A program made the translations under genes and the position numbers. Source: Bacillota bacterium (GTDB lineage Bacteria; Bacillota; Clostridia; Tissierellales; Sporanaerobacteraceae). From it: DNA of 21,441 nucleotides. The stretch lies in contig JAKPAR010000219.1 in NCBI GenBank assembly GCA_029779375.1, positions 1 to 21,441 on the forward strand, given 5' to 3'. This document shows, in pieces, positions 1 to 8,043 of this stretch (position 1 is its first letter; the number at the start of each line of letters is the position of its first letter). The notes beneath the pieces were generated by a model. The model was not told where the DNA came from. It saw nothing but the letters and a program-made list of their open reading frames with translations, and did not search any database.

Positions 1-248
1 CCTTCTACTAAAAAATATATACCTATAAACAACAAAATTAAGAAACTAATAATAGTTGGCAATTGACCAGAAAGAAATTTTTTAGCTACATCCCCCAAAA
101 ACATAGCTATAGCTAATATTCCTGTACAAATAATATTTATCATAAAAAGAGATTTTATAGGTATTTTTATTTTTTTCATTCCATAAGCAATTCCTATTGC
201 CAATGAATCTATACAAATAGCTACAACTATAAACAATGATTCTAGCAT
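1..248 (-). CDS. ytaF: YtaF/MntP-type sporulation membrane protein, 3' part outside window
   Basis: The minus-strand reading frame starts at an ATG (base 248) behind a good ribosome site (AAAGGATG, about 7 bases upstream) and runs off the left edge after 82 codons. The protein is strongly hydrophobic with at least two membrane segments (roughly residues 3-22 and 36-52) and the start of another (67-81). Its N-terminus, with CIDSLAIGIAYG followed by MKKIKIP, matches the start of YtaF, a sporulation-associated relative of the MntP manganese-efflux family in which an acidic residue in the first helix (Asp14 here) is conserved. Family knowledge suggests an integral membrane protein; its transport substrate is not known. 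The C-terminal half is outside the window, so length and intactness cannot be judged. The alternative is a plain MntP-like cation exporter. The gene follows the terminator of the upstream PhzF gene, so it probably has its own promoter; a 12-bp palindrome CTATATATATAG lies at 279-290, but I could not define -35/-10 boxes. Confidence 0.75.
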   Translation of the reverse strand, partial: MLESLFIVVAICIDSLAIGIAYGMKKIKIPIKSLFMINIICTGILAIAMFLGDVAKKFLSGQLPTIISFLILLFIGIYFLVE

Positions 249-301
249 ATAAACACATCCTTTTTGAATTCCATTTAGCTATATATATAGTATTCATTGA
301 A

Positions 302-343
302 TTAAAAAAGGACACAAAATAACCCTATCTAAAAGATAGGGTT
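302..343 (-). terminator. Rho-independent terminator of the parA-parB-phzF unit
   Basis: A perfect 10-bp stem (AACCCTATCT at 321-330 with AGATAGGGTT at 334-343) and a 3-base loop overlaps the stop codon of the PhzF-family gene. On the minus strand it is followed by TATTTTG and then a T6 run (RC of 303-308). The first bases after the stem are only moderately U-rich, so it may be slightly leaky. Confidence 0.8.
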
Positions 344-1238
344 ATACATTGACTATTGCCTCCATGACAATCTTAGATTTTCCGCCTACTTTCACAATGT
401 ATTTATTATTTATATTTTCAATACTACAATAAATGGCACTCGGCCTATTCATAGTTTCTCCTTGTATAGATATTATTTCATCTTTTTCTAACAATCCATT
501 TTTCTTTAAATAATATATAAGAGCTCCATTAGATGTCCCTGTAGCTGCTTCTTCATTTATTCCTACAGCAGGTGCAAAATTTCTGGTATAAACTACATCC
601 GAATCATCATTTGGGAGATAAAAGGCATGAACCCCTATTACATTTAATTTTTTTGAAACCTTTTCTAGTTTCTCAAAATCAACGGAAAGATTATAAAGAA
701 TATCCTTGTTTTTTATGGGAAGTATTATATCTGGCAGTCCTGTTGATATTATTTCTGGATAAATAAATTTTTCTCCTATTCCTAAATCTTCTTCTCCTAT
801 TCTAAAGGATTCAAGAATTGGTTTTATGCTTTCAATTCTACCTAAAGATTTAGGCTCTCCTTGCTCCATAAGAACTTTATCTACTTGACAATTTTTATAA
901 TATATCTCCACTGAAAGTCTACCTGCTTTAGTTTCCTGATATAACTTTCTTATTCCGTTATCTATAGGCATTATATATTGCTTTTGTGCTAATAGATAAA
1001 ATGAAGCTATTGTAGCATGACCGCAAAGGTCTACTTCACATCTTGGAGTGAAAAATCTGACCTTAAAATTCTCCTTGTCCAATTCTTCAATAAAAGCGGT
1101 TTCAGAAAGATTCATTTCTCTTGCAATGTTTTGCATATCAACATCAGTTAAATTTCTAGCATCAGGAACCACTCCTGCAGGGTTGCCCCCAAAAGTGCTC
1201 TCAGTAAAAGCATCTACTTGATATATATTAAGTTCCAT
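342..1238 (-). CDS. PhzF-family isomerase/epimerase-like protein (298 aa)
   Basis: This is a PhzF-family protein, the fold of diaminopimelate epimerase and the phenazine enzyme PhzF. Visible hallmarks are GGNPAGVV (residues 17-24), LSETAF with the likely catalytic Glu46, the FFTP and CGHAT motifs (62-76), and a C-terminal glycine loop AATGTSNG. The full length matches the family. Most family members outside phenazine clusters have no established substrate, and there are no phenazine genes here, so the physiological reaction is unknown. I chose the ATG at 1238 because it follows GAGGTGA at ideal spacing. A longer in-frame start at 1301 would add 21 residues read through the parS site and is unlikely. 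The gene sits 62 bases behind parB with parS in the gap and no terminator, so it is probably co-transcribed with parA-parB as a passenger. It ends in a clear terminator. Confidence 0.9.
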   Translation of the reverse strand: MELNIYQVDAFTESTFGGNPAGVVPDARNLTDVDMQNIAREMNLSETAFIEELDKENFKVRFFTPRCEVDLCGHATIASFYLLAQKQYIMPIDNGIRKLYQETKAGRLSVEIYYKNCQVDKVLMEQGEPKSLGRIESIKPILESFRIGEEDLGIGEKFIYPEIISTGLPDIILPIKNKDILYNLSVDFEKLEKVSKKLNVIGVHAFYLPNDDSDVVYTRNFAPAVGINEEAATGTSNGALIYYLKKNGLLEKDEIISIQGETMNRPSAIYCSIENINNKYIVKVGGKSKIVMEAIVNV

Positions 1239-1271
1239 TTTCTCACCTCTGTTTTTTAGCCAAATCAAAAA

Positions 1272-1287
1272 TGTTTCACGTGAAACA
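1272..1287. promoter_or_regulatory. parS: parS centromere site (perfect 16-bp palindrome)
   Basis: The sequence TGTTTCACGTGAAACA is an exact match to the bacterial parS consensus. It lies just beyond the parB stop codon, between parB and the PhzF gene, about 9 kb left of dnaA. ParB is expected to load here as a CTP-dependent clamp and spread, recruiting ParA and SMC for origin segregation. The flanking bases continue the symmetry by one A-T pair on each side. Confidence 0.97.
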
Positions 1288-1300
1288 TTTTTGTTAAACA

Positions 1301-2179
1301 TTATTTGTTCATTATGGTTTCCAAAATTCTCTCCAAGTCCTCATCACCATAATACTCTATTTCAATTTTCCCTTTGTTTTTCCCTTCGGCAATTTGAACT
1401 TTTGTTCCTAAATATGCCATGAGTTCTTCTTCTAAATTTAAAATTATAGGATCTCTATATGTTTCTTTGCTTTTATTTTGTAAGTGTTTTTTAGATTTTT
1501 TCATGTTTTTGGCCAATTCTTCTGTATCTCTAACATTAAGTTTTTTATTTATTATCTCATTTGCAATCTTTGCTCTCTCATTTTCATCTCCTATAGACAA
1601 AAGTGCTCTGCCATGTCCACTAGAAAGACTTCCTTCTTCTATATAATCTAAAGTTTTTTTATCTAAATTTAGCAATCTTATAGAATTAGCAATATATGAT
1701 CTACTCTTCCCAACTATTTGAGATACTTCTTCTTGTGTCAAATTGTAATTATCCATCAATTCTCTAAAAGCTTTTGCTTCTTCTATTGGATTTAAATCTT
1801 CTCTTTGAATATTCTCTATCAAAGCCATTTTTATAGATTCAAATTCTTCTACATCTTTTACCAAACATGGAACTTCTTCTAAGCCAGCTATTTTAGATGC
1901 TCTCCATCTTCTTTCTCCCGCTATAATTTCATAATTCTTCCCAATCTTTCTAACTATAATAGGTTGTATAACACCATAAGTTTTTATAGAATCAGACAAT
2001 TCTTTTAAAGATTTTTCATCAAATTCTTTTCTAGGTTGATTTTTGTTAGGTTTTATTTGAGATATATCAATACTCAATATATTGTCTTTTTCTTCATCAA
2101 AATTGATAAAATCTTCTATAGGTTCATCTGGTATTAGTGCAGACAGTCCCTTTCCAAGCCCTTTTTTCTTAGCTACCAT
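1301..2179 (-). CDS. parB: Chromosome-partitioning protein ParB (Spo0J), 292 aa
   Basis: ParB binds parS, uses CTP to form a sliding clamp, and works with ParA and SMC in origin segregation. The N-terminal Lys-rich KKGLGKGLSALI (residues 5-16) is the conserved ParA-contacting peptide. The CTP-binding region carries GERRWRA (88-94) and ENIQRED (122-128). The helix-turn-helix lies at about 147-170 (LTQEEVSQIVGKSRSYIANS), and a C-terminal dimerisation domain follows. At the four positions known to separate ParB from Noc binding specificity it has Arg160, Ser166, Asn171 and Gly188; Arg and Gly are the parS-type choices. Length is typical. The ATG directly follows the parA stop codon (TAA-ATG), with GAGGGG as ribosome site inside the end of parA, which indicates translational coupling. 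A perfect parS lies immediately downstream. Confidence 0.98.
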   Translation of the reverse strand: MVAKKKGLGKGLSALIPDEPIEDFINFDEEKDNILSIDISQIKPNKNQPRKEFDEKSLKELSDSIKTYGVIQPIIVRKIGKNYEIIAGERRWRASKIAGLEEVPCLVKDVEEFESIKMALIENIQREDLNPIEEAKAFRELMDNYNLTQEEVSQIVGKSRSYIANSIRLLNLDKKTLDYIEEGSLSSGHGRALLSIGDENERAKIANEIINKKLNVRDTEELAKNMKKSKKHLQNKSKETYRDPIILNLEEELMAYLGTKVQIAEGKNKGKIEIEYYGDEDLERILETIMNK

Positions 2180-2953
2180 TTAAAATTCCCCCTCAGACCA
2201 CTCTAAAAACTCTTCTGCCAACTCTTCATAGGCTTCAGCCCCTTTTGATTTTGGATCATAATCCATGACTGAAAGTCCATGACTTGGAGCCTCCGCTAAT
2301 CTAACATTTCTAGGAATTATGGTTCCATATACTTTCCCTCTAAAATACTTTTTTACTTCATCTACTACTTGAATGGATAAGTTTGTCCTTCCATCAAACA
2401 TACTTAAAACTACACCTTCAACTTCTAAACTTTTATTCAAACTTCTCTTCACCAATTTTATTGTATCCATTAGTTGACTTACTCCTTCAAGAGCATAGTA
2501 TTCACATTGGATAGGTATTAAAACACTATCAGAAGCCGTGAGAGCGTTTATACTAAGTATTCCTAAAGAAGGTGGACAATCAATAAAAATATAATCGTAT
2601 TCGTATTTTATATTTTCTAATGCATTTTTTAACCTGGTTTCTCTATAATCAAGTACTATAAGTTCTACTTCGGCTCCTGCCAACTCTACATTTGAAGGGA
2701 TTAAAAACACATTTTTAGAACTAGTTTCTACAACTGTATTGGCAGTAGACATTTCATTTACAAGTATATCATATATCGAAGAATTTAGTTGTCTTTTATC
2801 TATTCCTAATCCACTAGTAGTATTTCCTTGAGGATCTACATCTACTATCAAAATTTTTTTGTCTTTTTTGCCTAAAGCAGCACTTAAATTTATAACCGTT
2901 GTAGTTTTTCCTACACCACCTTTTTGATTAAATATTGAAATTACTTTAGTCAT
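2180..2953 (-). CDS. parA: Chromosome-partitioning ATPase ParA (Soj), 257 aa
   Basis: ParA/Soj is a deviant-Walker ATPase that dimerises on DNA with ATP, is stimulated by ParB, and in Firmicutes also regulates DnaA. The sequence shows the deviant Walker A KGGVGKTT (residues 11-18, including the signature lysine), the DVDPQGNTT switch motif (about 40-48), the Walker B region YDYIFIDCPPS, and the C-terminal NVRLAEAPSHG motif. I start it at the ATG at 2953, giving 257 residues and MTKVISIFNQ, the usual N-terminus; GGGAGTGAG precedes it at good spacing. A TTG five codons upstream (2968) is in frame but overlaps that ribosome site. It is the first gene of a parA-parB-phzF unit, separated from noc by a strong terminator, so transcription should begin between 2954 and about 3015. 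Confidence 0.98.
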   Translation of the reverse strand: MTKVISIFNQKGGVGKTTTVINLSAALGKKDKKILIVDVDPQGNTTSGLGIDKRQLNSSIYDILVNEMSTANTVVETSSKNVFLIPSNVELAGAEVELIVLDYRETRLKNALENIKYEYDYIFIDCPPSLGILSINALTASDSVLIPIQCEYYALEGVSQLMDTIKLVKRSLNKSLEVEGVVLSMFDGRTNLSIQVVDEVKKYFRGKVYGTIIPRNVRLAEAPSHGLSVMDYDPKSKGAEAYEELAEEFLEWSEGEF

Positions 2954-2973
2954 TTTTCTCACTCCCAAATACT

Positions 2974-2990
2974 ATTATACTTCTATTATA
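2974..2990 (-). promoter_or_regulatory. Candidate promoter region for parA (two TATAAT boxes)
   Basis: Read on the minus strand, the parA leader contains two exact TATAAT hexamers 11 bp apart (complements of 2985-2990 and 2974-2979), lying between the noc terminator and the parA start. The upstream one is directly preceded by TG. Neither has a convincing -35 box (TTGTTC at 3012-3017 is about 21 bp away), so this is a weak to moderate call. Confidence 0.35.
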
Positions 2991-3015
2991 CATTAAATAA
3001 ATAATATAGTAGAAC

Positions 3016-3045
3016 AAAAAAAATAGTAGGTAATATTACCTACTA
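3016..3045 (-). terminator. Strong Rho-independent terminator after noc
   Basis: An 11-bp perfect inverted repeat without a spacer (TAGTAGGTAAT at 3024-3034 with ATTACCTACTA at 3035-3045) is followed on the minus strand by eight Ts (complement of 3016-3023). It lies 22 bases after the noc stop codon and separates noc from parA. Confidence 0.9.
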
Positions 3046-3067
3046 AAAATATGAAGTGAGAAAATGA

Positions 3068-3862
3068 CTATCTTTTTGGAATTTTAACAACTACTTCTAC
3101 ATAATCTCCCATATCTTTTTCTGCATATTTTGCTTCAACGCCACTATCTAATATGGCATTGTAAGCATTTTTCAATGTATTTAAATAAATTTTGAAATTT
3201 ATATGTCCTTTTATATTTTGACTTATTTCAGGTTCATCTTTTTTTATTAAATTATCTAGCATATCATCTATCATTTTTTCTGTTTTTTTAACTGTAAAAT
3301 CATTATTTATAATCTTTTCTAGTGCTTTTCTTTTTAATTCATCATCTGGAAGTTTTAAAAGAGCTCTAGCATGCCTTTCTGACAATTGATTTTCTACCAA
3401 GGTCTTTTTCACATCTTCAGGCAATTTCAATATTCTCAATTTATTTGCAATAGTAGATTGACTTTTTCCAAGTTTTTCTGCCAATTCCTGCTGTGTAAAT
3501 CCATGATCATTTATCAAATTGTAGTATCCTTCAGCTTCTTCTATATAGCTTAAATTTTCCCTTTGTAGATTTTCTATTAAAGCAACCATAGCTGAGTCCT
3601 TATCTTTATAATCTACTATGATTGCAGGTATCTCATCTAACTCAGCTATTTCAGAAGCTCTAAGCCTTCTTTCCCCTGCTATGAGTTCATAACTTTCATT
3701 GCACAATTTTCTAACACTTATTGGTTGTATGAGACCGTAGGTTTTTATAGATTGACTTAGTTCTTCTAGGGCTCGTCTATTAAAATCTTTTCTAGGTTGA
3801 TAAGGATTAGGCTTTATAGATTTTATAGGTATATATTTAATTTCCGTTTGTATATTCTTCAT
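3068..3862 (-). CDS. noc: Nucleoid occlusion protein Noc-like (ParB paralogue), 264 aa
   Basis: This second ParB-family protein lies between rsmG and parA, the position of noc in Bacillus. In Bacillus, Noc binds NBS sites, uses CTP to spread, and blocks division over the nucleoid by tethering DNA to the membrane. The sequence has the ParB/Noc N-domain with QPRKDF (22-27), the CTP motif GERRLRA (63-69), ENLQREN (97-103), and a helix-turn-helix at about 122-146. The four specificity positions are Gln135, Lys141, Lys146 and Arg163, exactly the Noc set and not the ParB set. The C-terminal end (SGVEAKYAE.. to VKIPKR) also resembles Noc. The N-terminus is short: the protein enters the conserved domain by about residue 10, and an in-frame TAA lies two codons before the ATG, so the amphipathic membrane-targeting helix of Bacillus Noc is absent. 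The ribosome site is AGGAGAGGG. A division-site role is therefore inferred, not certain. Confidence 0.9.
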   Translation of the reverse strand: MKNIQTEIKYIPIKSIKPNPYQPRKDFNRRALEELSQSIKTYGLIQPISVRKLCNESYELIAGERRLRASEIAELDEIPAIIVDYKDKDSAMVALIENLQRENLSYIEEAEGYYNLINDHGFTQQELAEKLGKSQSTIANKLRILKLPEDVKKTLVENQLSERHARALLKLPDDELKRKALEKIINNDFTVKKTEKMIDDMLDNLIKKDEPEISQNIKGHINFKIYLNTLKNAYNAILDSGVEAKYAEKDMGDYVEVVVKIPKR

Positions 3863-3916
3863 CCTTTATCCCTCTCCTCTTGGACTTTGACTTACTTATT
3901 ATTAATATTCTATAGA

Positions 3917-3944
3917 ATTTTAAATCTTCCTTCTTATTTTTCAA
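3917..3944 (-). promoter_or_regulatory. Candidate promoter for noc
   Basis: On the minus strand, TTGAAA (complement of 3939-3944), a 16-bp spacer and TAAAAT (complement of 3917-3922) lie in the 108-base gap between rsmG and noc. A perfect 12-bp palindrome ATTCTATAGAAT (3907-3918) overlaps the downstream end of the -10 box and could be an operator or chance in AT-rich DNA. No terminator for rsmG is visible, so noc may also be read from upstream. Confidence 0.35.
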
Positions 3945-3970
3945 TAAATCGTTCAACATTATTGTATAGA

Positions 3971-4687
3971 TTACAACGGATTTTTCTTAGGTTTGCCAGC
4001 TTGTCTAGGATATTTTGTCGGAGTTTTGCTTATCTTTTCTATAATTATCAAACTATGTATTATATTACTGTTGGGAATTTCTACTAATACTTTATCTTTT
4101 ATTTCTCCCCCCAATATCTTCAAGGCTTTTTTCGAATTTTCTATTTCCTCTTCTACATCTTTTCCTTTCATAGCTATAAAACATCCTCCTACTTTAACAA
4201 AAGGCAAACAGTATTCACATAGAATATTTAGTGGTGCTACAGCTCTTGAAATAGCTACATCAAACACTTCTCTATACATTTTATCTTTCCCAAAATCTTC
4301 AGCTCTTCCATGAATGGTACTTATATTTTTAAGTTCTAATTTGTCTATGACTTCATTTAAAAACATAATTCTTTTATTTAAACTATCAAGCAATACCATG
4401 TCCACATTGTTTTTAACTATTTTTATTGGGATACCAGGAAATCCCCCACCAGTACCTATATCAATTACTTTTACGTTTTTTTCAAATAATTTTGTTTTTA
4501 AAGGAGTTAAACTATCTAAAAAATGTTTTATATCTATTTCTTCATCATCTTCTATAGAAGTTATATTTATCTTTTGATTCCAATCTAAAAGCAGTTCTTT
4601 ATAAAGTATAAATTTATTTATATTTTCTTCATCTATATCTATATTCAGTTCTTTTGATCCTTCAATTAATGTTTTTACATCAGTCAT
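3971..4687 (-). CDS. rsmG: 16S rRNA (guanine527-N7)-methyltransferase RsmG, 238 aa
   Basis: RsmG (GidB) methylates N7 of G527 in the 530 loop of 16S rRNA with S-adenosylmethionine; loss in other bacteria gives low-level streptomycin resistance. Visible motifs are [10 protein letters not shown] (36-45), HFLDS (55-59), and the SAM-binding loop [11 protein letters not shown] (78-88); [11 protein letters not shown] follows, and the C-terminus ends in the usual [13 protein letters not shown]. Length equals the Bacillus protein within one residue. I start at the ATG at 4687, nine bases after AGGAGTG, which makes the gene overlap the mnmG stop by 8 bases. A start at 4720 would extend it deep into mnmG and lacks a ribosome site as good. 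It is the last gene of the mnmE-mnmG-rsmG set. Confidence 0.97.
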   Translation of the reverse strand: MTDVKTLIEGSKELNIDIDEENINKFILYKELLLDWNQKINITSIEDDEEIDIKHFLDSLTPLKTKLFEKNVKVIDIGTGGGFPGIPIKIVKNNVDMVLLDSLNKRIMFLNEVIDKLELKNISTIHGRAEDFGKDKMYREVFDVAISRAVAPLNILCEYCLPFVKVGGCFIAMKGKDVEEEIENSKKALKILGGEIKDKVLVEIPNSNIIHSLIIIEKISKTPTKYPRQAGKPKKNPL

Positions 4688-6590
4688 TTTTGCCACTCCT
4701 AATTCTTCTTTTTTGTTCAAGATAAATTAAAAGTACATTTATATCTGCTGGTGAAACCCCAGATATTCTAGAAGCCTGACCTACAGAATATGGTCTTATA
4801 TCATTTAACTTTTGTTTAGCTTCATTACTTAATCCTTTTACATCAACATAATCTATATCTTCAGGCAATTTCTTTTCTTCAAGTCTTTTAAATTCATCTA
4901 TTTGAGCCATTTGCTTTTTTATATAGCCTTCATATTTTATTTGAATTTCTACTTGCATTCGTATCTCTCTCGGCAATTCTGCTCTTTCCTCATCTAATTC
5001 ACTTACATTTTCATATCCTAATTCAGGCCTTTTTATTAAATCATACAAACTAATAGGAGTCTTTAACTCTGCACTTCCTAATTTTTTTAAAATATTATTT
5101 ACTGTAGCTGTAGGAGTTATTTTAGTTTTTTTAAGTCTATTTAACTCTTTTTCTATCATTTCTTTTTTATATAATACTTTTCTGTATCTTTCCTCACTAG
5201 CTAATCCTATTTTATAACCTTTTTCAGTCAATCTCAAATCTGCATTGTCTTGCCTAAGTATAAGTCTATATTCAGCTCTTGAAGTCATCATTCTATAGGG
5301 TTCATTGGTACCTTTTGTCACTAAATCATCTATTAGAACTCCTATATAAGCTTCTGATCTATCTAATGTAAAGGGTTCTTTCCCTTTTATATTCTGTACT
5401 GCATTTATTCCAGCTATAAGGCCTTGAGCTGCTGCTTCTTCATAGCCTGAAGAGCCATTTATTTGCCCTGCAAAAAATAAATTTGATATTTCTTTGTACT
5501 CTAATGTACTTTTAAGTGTAGTTGGATCTATACAATCATATTCAATAGCATAAGCGTCTCTCATAAATTCAACATTTTCAAGACCTATTACAGTTCTATA
5601 CATTTCCTTTTGTACTTCTTCAGGAAGTGCACTACTCATTCCTTGAACGTACATTTCTTTTGTATCCAATCCTTCTGGTTCTATAAATATCTGATGTTTT
5701 TCTTTATCACTAAATCTTACAACTTTGTCTTCTATAGATGGACAATACCTTGGTCCAATGCCTTCAATTACTCCAGCATACATAGGAGATCTATCTAAAT
5801 TCTTTCTTATTATTTCATGTGTCTTTTCTGTTGTATAAGTTAAATAGCAAGGTACTTGTTCTACATCAAATTTTTTATCTATATTCAAAAAGGAAAAAGG
5901 TACTATTTCTTCATCGCCTGGTTGAACTTCCATGACATCAAAATTTATACTATCTCTATGAACTCTCGCTGGAGTACCAGTTTTGAATCTTCTAAGCTTT
6001 ATCCCTATTTTTTTCAAAGCTTCCGACAATATATTTGAGGGAAACAAACCATTTGGTCCACTTTCAAAATTTACTTCCCCCATATATATTCTTCCTCTTA
6101 AATATGTGCCTGTACAAAGGATTACAGCCTTTCCATTGTAAATAGCTCCTGTTCTAGTTTCCACACCTTTTACTATATTGTCTTCTACAATTATCTCTAC
6201 TACTTCTCCTTGTTGCAATGTCAAATTCTTTTCATCTTCAAGAACTTTTTTCATCTCTCTATGATATTTATTTTTATCAGCTTGAACCCTCAAAGAATGT
6301 ACTGCTGGTCCCTTTGAGGTATTTAGCATCCTACTTTGTATAAATGATTTATCTATATTAATTGCCATTTCTCCGCCCAAAGCATCTATTTCCCTGACTA
6401 AATGACCTTTTCCTGTTCCACCAATATTGGGATTACATGGCATAAGAGCAATAGAATCCAAACTCATAGTTAGCATCAATGTTTTCATACCCATTCGTGC
6501 ACTTGCTAGTGCTGCTTCACATCCTGCATGACCTGCTCCTATAACAATGACATCATAGTCTCCTCCTACGTATTTTTTAAGTTCCTTCAT
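4680..6590 (-). CDS. mnmG: tRNA uridine-5-carboxymethylaminomethyl modification enzyme MnmG (GidA), 636 aa
   Basis: MnmG is the FAD enzyme that, in complex with MnmE, installs the (carboxymethyl)aminomethyl group on C5 of wobble uridine 34 of tRNAs, using methylene-tetrahydrofolate. The FAD-binding Rossmann loop [10 protein letters not shown] is at 18-27, the family signature [11 protein letters not shown] with its conserved Cys near 280-290, and the second signature [15 protein letters not shown] near 375-390. The C-terminal tRNA/MnmE-binding domain is full length (ending with [15 protein letters not shown]). The ATG at 6590 follows GGGAGGA by 12 bases, slightly long but the only sensible start. 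It begins 26 bases after mnmE, and its end overlaps rsmG, which indicates one transcript. Confidence 0.98.
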   Translation of the reverse strand: MKELKKYVGGDYDVIVIGAGHAGCEAALASARMGMKTLMLTMSLDSIALMPCNPNIGGTGKGHLVREIDALGGEMAINIDKSFIQSRMLNTSKGPAVHSLRVQADKNKYHREMKKVLEDEKNLTLQQGEVVEIIVEDNIVKGVETRTGAIYNGKAVILCTGTYLRGRIYMGEVNFESGPNGLFPSNILSEALKKIGIKLRRFKTGTPARVHRDSINFDVMEVQPGDEEIVPFSFLNIDKKFDVEQVPCYLTYTTEKTHEIIRKNLDRSPMYAGVIEGIGPRYCPSIEDKVVRFSDKEKHQIFIEPEGLDTKEMYVQGMSSALPEEVQKEMYRTVIGLENVEFMRDAYAIEYDCIDPTTLKSTLEYKEISNLFFAGQINGSSGYEEAAAQGLIAGINAVQNIKGKEPFTLDRSEAYIGVLIDDLVTKGTNEPYRMMTSRAEYRLILRQDNADLRLTEKGYKIGLASEERYRKVLYKKEMIEKELNRLKKTKITPTATVNNILKKLGSAELKTPISLYDLIKRPELGYENVSELDEERAELPREIRMQVEIQIKYEGYIKKQMAQIDEFKRLEEKKLPEDIDYVDVKGLSNEAKQKLNDIRPYSVGQASRISGVSPADINVLLIYLEQKRRIRSGKND

Positions 6591-6616
6591 ATTTCAAAAA
6601 ATTCCTCCCATCTCAA

Positions 6617-7993
6617 CTATTTACCTATACAAAATTCCGAAAAAATCTTATCCAATATATCTTCTGAAATTGTTTCTCCTGATATTTCTCCTAAATGGTT
6701 CCAACAATTTTTTACATCTACTTCTATACAGTCAAGAGGCACATTCATTTCAATCCCAGATATAACATCTATTATATTCTTTCTCGCTCTATTTAACATA
6801 TCCTTATGTCTCATATTAGTCACAATAGCTTCACCAGATACTTCTACTTCTCCACTATAAAACATATCTACAATAGTTTTTTCTAATTCTTCAATTCCTT
6901 CACCCTTAGCTATAGATGTAAGAATTATCTTTTTATCTGGAATATATTTAGATAATTCATCCACATCATATTCATTAGGTAAATCAGTTTTATTTAAAAG
7001 TACAATTGATCTTTTTTCTTTAACTATATTTATAATATCTTCATCTTCCTTAGTCAATTTTCTTGAAGCATCAAATACTGCTATTACAAGATCGGCTTTT
7101 TCTACTACATTCCTAGCCTTATCAACTCCTAGTTTTTCAACCAAATCTTCTGTATCCCTAATTCCAGCTGTATCAATAACTTTCAAAGGTATCCCTTCTA
7201 TATTCACATATTCTTCAATTATATCTCTTGTAGTACCAGGTATATCTGTCACTATAGCTCTATTTTCTCTAAGTATTGCATTAAGAAGAGATGATTTCCC
7301 AACATTAGGTTTTCCAAGTATTACAGTATTTAAACCTTCCCTAAGAATTTTGCCTCTTTCGGCTGTACTTAAAAGTTTATCTATTTCTTCCATTACTTTT
7401 TGTGAATCCTTAAGCAACTCGTCATATGTTACTTCTTCTATATCTTCTTCTGGAAAATCAATAGATACTTCAATATGAGCCAACATATTAAGCAGTGTAT
7501 TTCTTATTTCATTTACTTTAGTTGAAATACTACCTTCAAGTTGACTTAAAGAAACATTATAACTTTTATCAGTTTTAGCTCTTATTAAATCTATTACAGC
7601 CTCTGCTTGAGACAAATCTAATCTACCATTCAAAAAAGCCCTCTTTGTAAATTCTCCAGGTTCAGCTAATCTAGCACCATTTTTTAATAAAATTTCCAAT
7701 ATCTTTTTTACAGCAATCATTCCACCGTGACAATATATTTCAACAATATCTTCCCTAGTATAAGTATGAGGTTCTTTCATATAAACTATCAACACCTCAT
7801 CTACAATAGTTCCATCTTCTGGATTATATATATGGCCATAAGTAAGTCTTCTATTTACTGCTTCTTTAAAATTTTCTATGGTTTTGCCTTTAAAAACACT
7901 ACTTGCTATACTTAATGATTCTTTTCCACTCATTCTAACTATGCCAATTCCTGCTTCTCCCATAGCTGTTGAAATAGCAGCAATAGTATCCAA
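6617..7993 (-). CDS. mnmE: tRNA modification GTPase MnmE (TrmE/ThdF), 458 aa, TTG start
   Basis: MnmE is the potassium-activated GTPase partner of MnmG in wobble-uridine modification. The N-terminal tetrahydrofolate-binding domain (about 1-118) begins DTIAAISTAMGEAGIGIVR. The G domain has G1 GKPNVGKS (227-234), the switch GTTRD (253-257), G3 DTAG (274-277) and a G4 NKTD around 335. The protein ends FCIGK, whose cysteine is the conserved C-terminal catalytic-region residue. The start codon is TTG at 7993, six bases after AGGTGA; the next Met is at residue 11, inside the conserved N-terminus, so TTG is well supported. A hairpin separates it from jag, so it may have partly independent expression. 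Confidence 0.98.
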   Translation of the reverse strand: MDTIAAISTAMGEAGIGIVRMSGKESLSIASSVFKGKTIENFKEAVNRRLTYGHIYNPEDGTIVDEVLIVYMKEPHTYTREDIVEIYCHGGMIAVKKILEILLKNGARLAEPGEFTKRAFLNGRLDLSQAEAVIDLIRAKTDKSYNVSLSQLEGSISTKVNEIRNTLLNMLAHIEVSIDFPEEDIEEVTYDELLKDSQKVMEEIDKLLSTAERGKILREGLNTVILGKPNVGKSSLLNAILRENRAIVTDIPGTTRDIIEEYVNIEGIPLKVIDTAGIRDTEDLVEKLGVDKARNVVEKADLVIAVFDASRKLTKEDEDIINIVKEKRSIVLLNKTDLPNEYDVDELSKYIPDKKIILTSIAKGEGIEELEKTIVDMFYSGEVEVSGEAIVTNMRHKDMLNRARKNIIDVISGIEMNVPLDCIEVDVKNCWNHLGEISGETISEDILDKIFSEFCIGK

Positions 7994-8020
7994 TTTATTT
8001 CACCTGCCTTAATATAATAT

Positions 8021-8043
8021 AAACCCAGTATTATACTGGGTTT
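8021..8043 (-). terminator. Hairpin between jag and mnmE, weak terminator or processing site
   Basis: A perfect 10-bp stem (AAACCCAGTA at 8021-8030 with TACTGGGTTT at 8034-8043) with a 3-base loop overlaps the jag stop codon. On the minus strand it is followed by ATATTATATT and not a clean U tract. It therefore looks like a partial terminator, an mRNA end-protecting stem or a cleavage site. The AT-rich tail could also carry a -10 element for mnmE. Confidence 0.6.

Noticed and set aside
82..315. 77-codon minus-strand frame at the left edge
   Set aside because: It is in another frame over the ytaF start, has no ribosome site, and its protein resembles no family.
1239..1301. Longer PhzF start at 1301 adding 21 residues
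   Set aside because: The extension translates the parS palindrome and overlaps the parB stop; the start at 1238 has an excellent ribosome site and the family-typical N-terminus.
3993..4577. Two plus-strand open frames of 106 and 87 codons opposite rsmG
   Set aside because: They are antisense to a highly conserved gene, have Ser/Ile/Phe-rich shadow composition and no ribosome sites.
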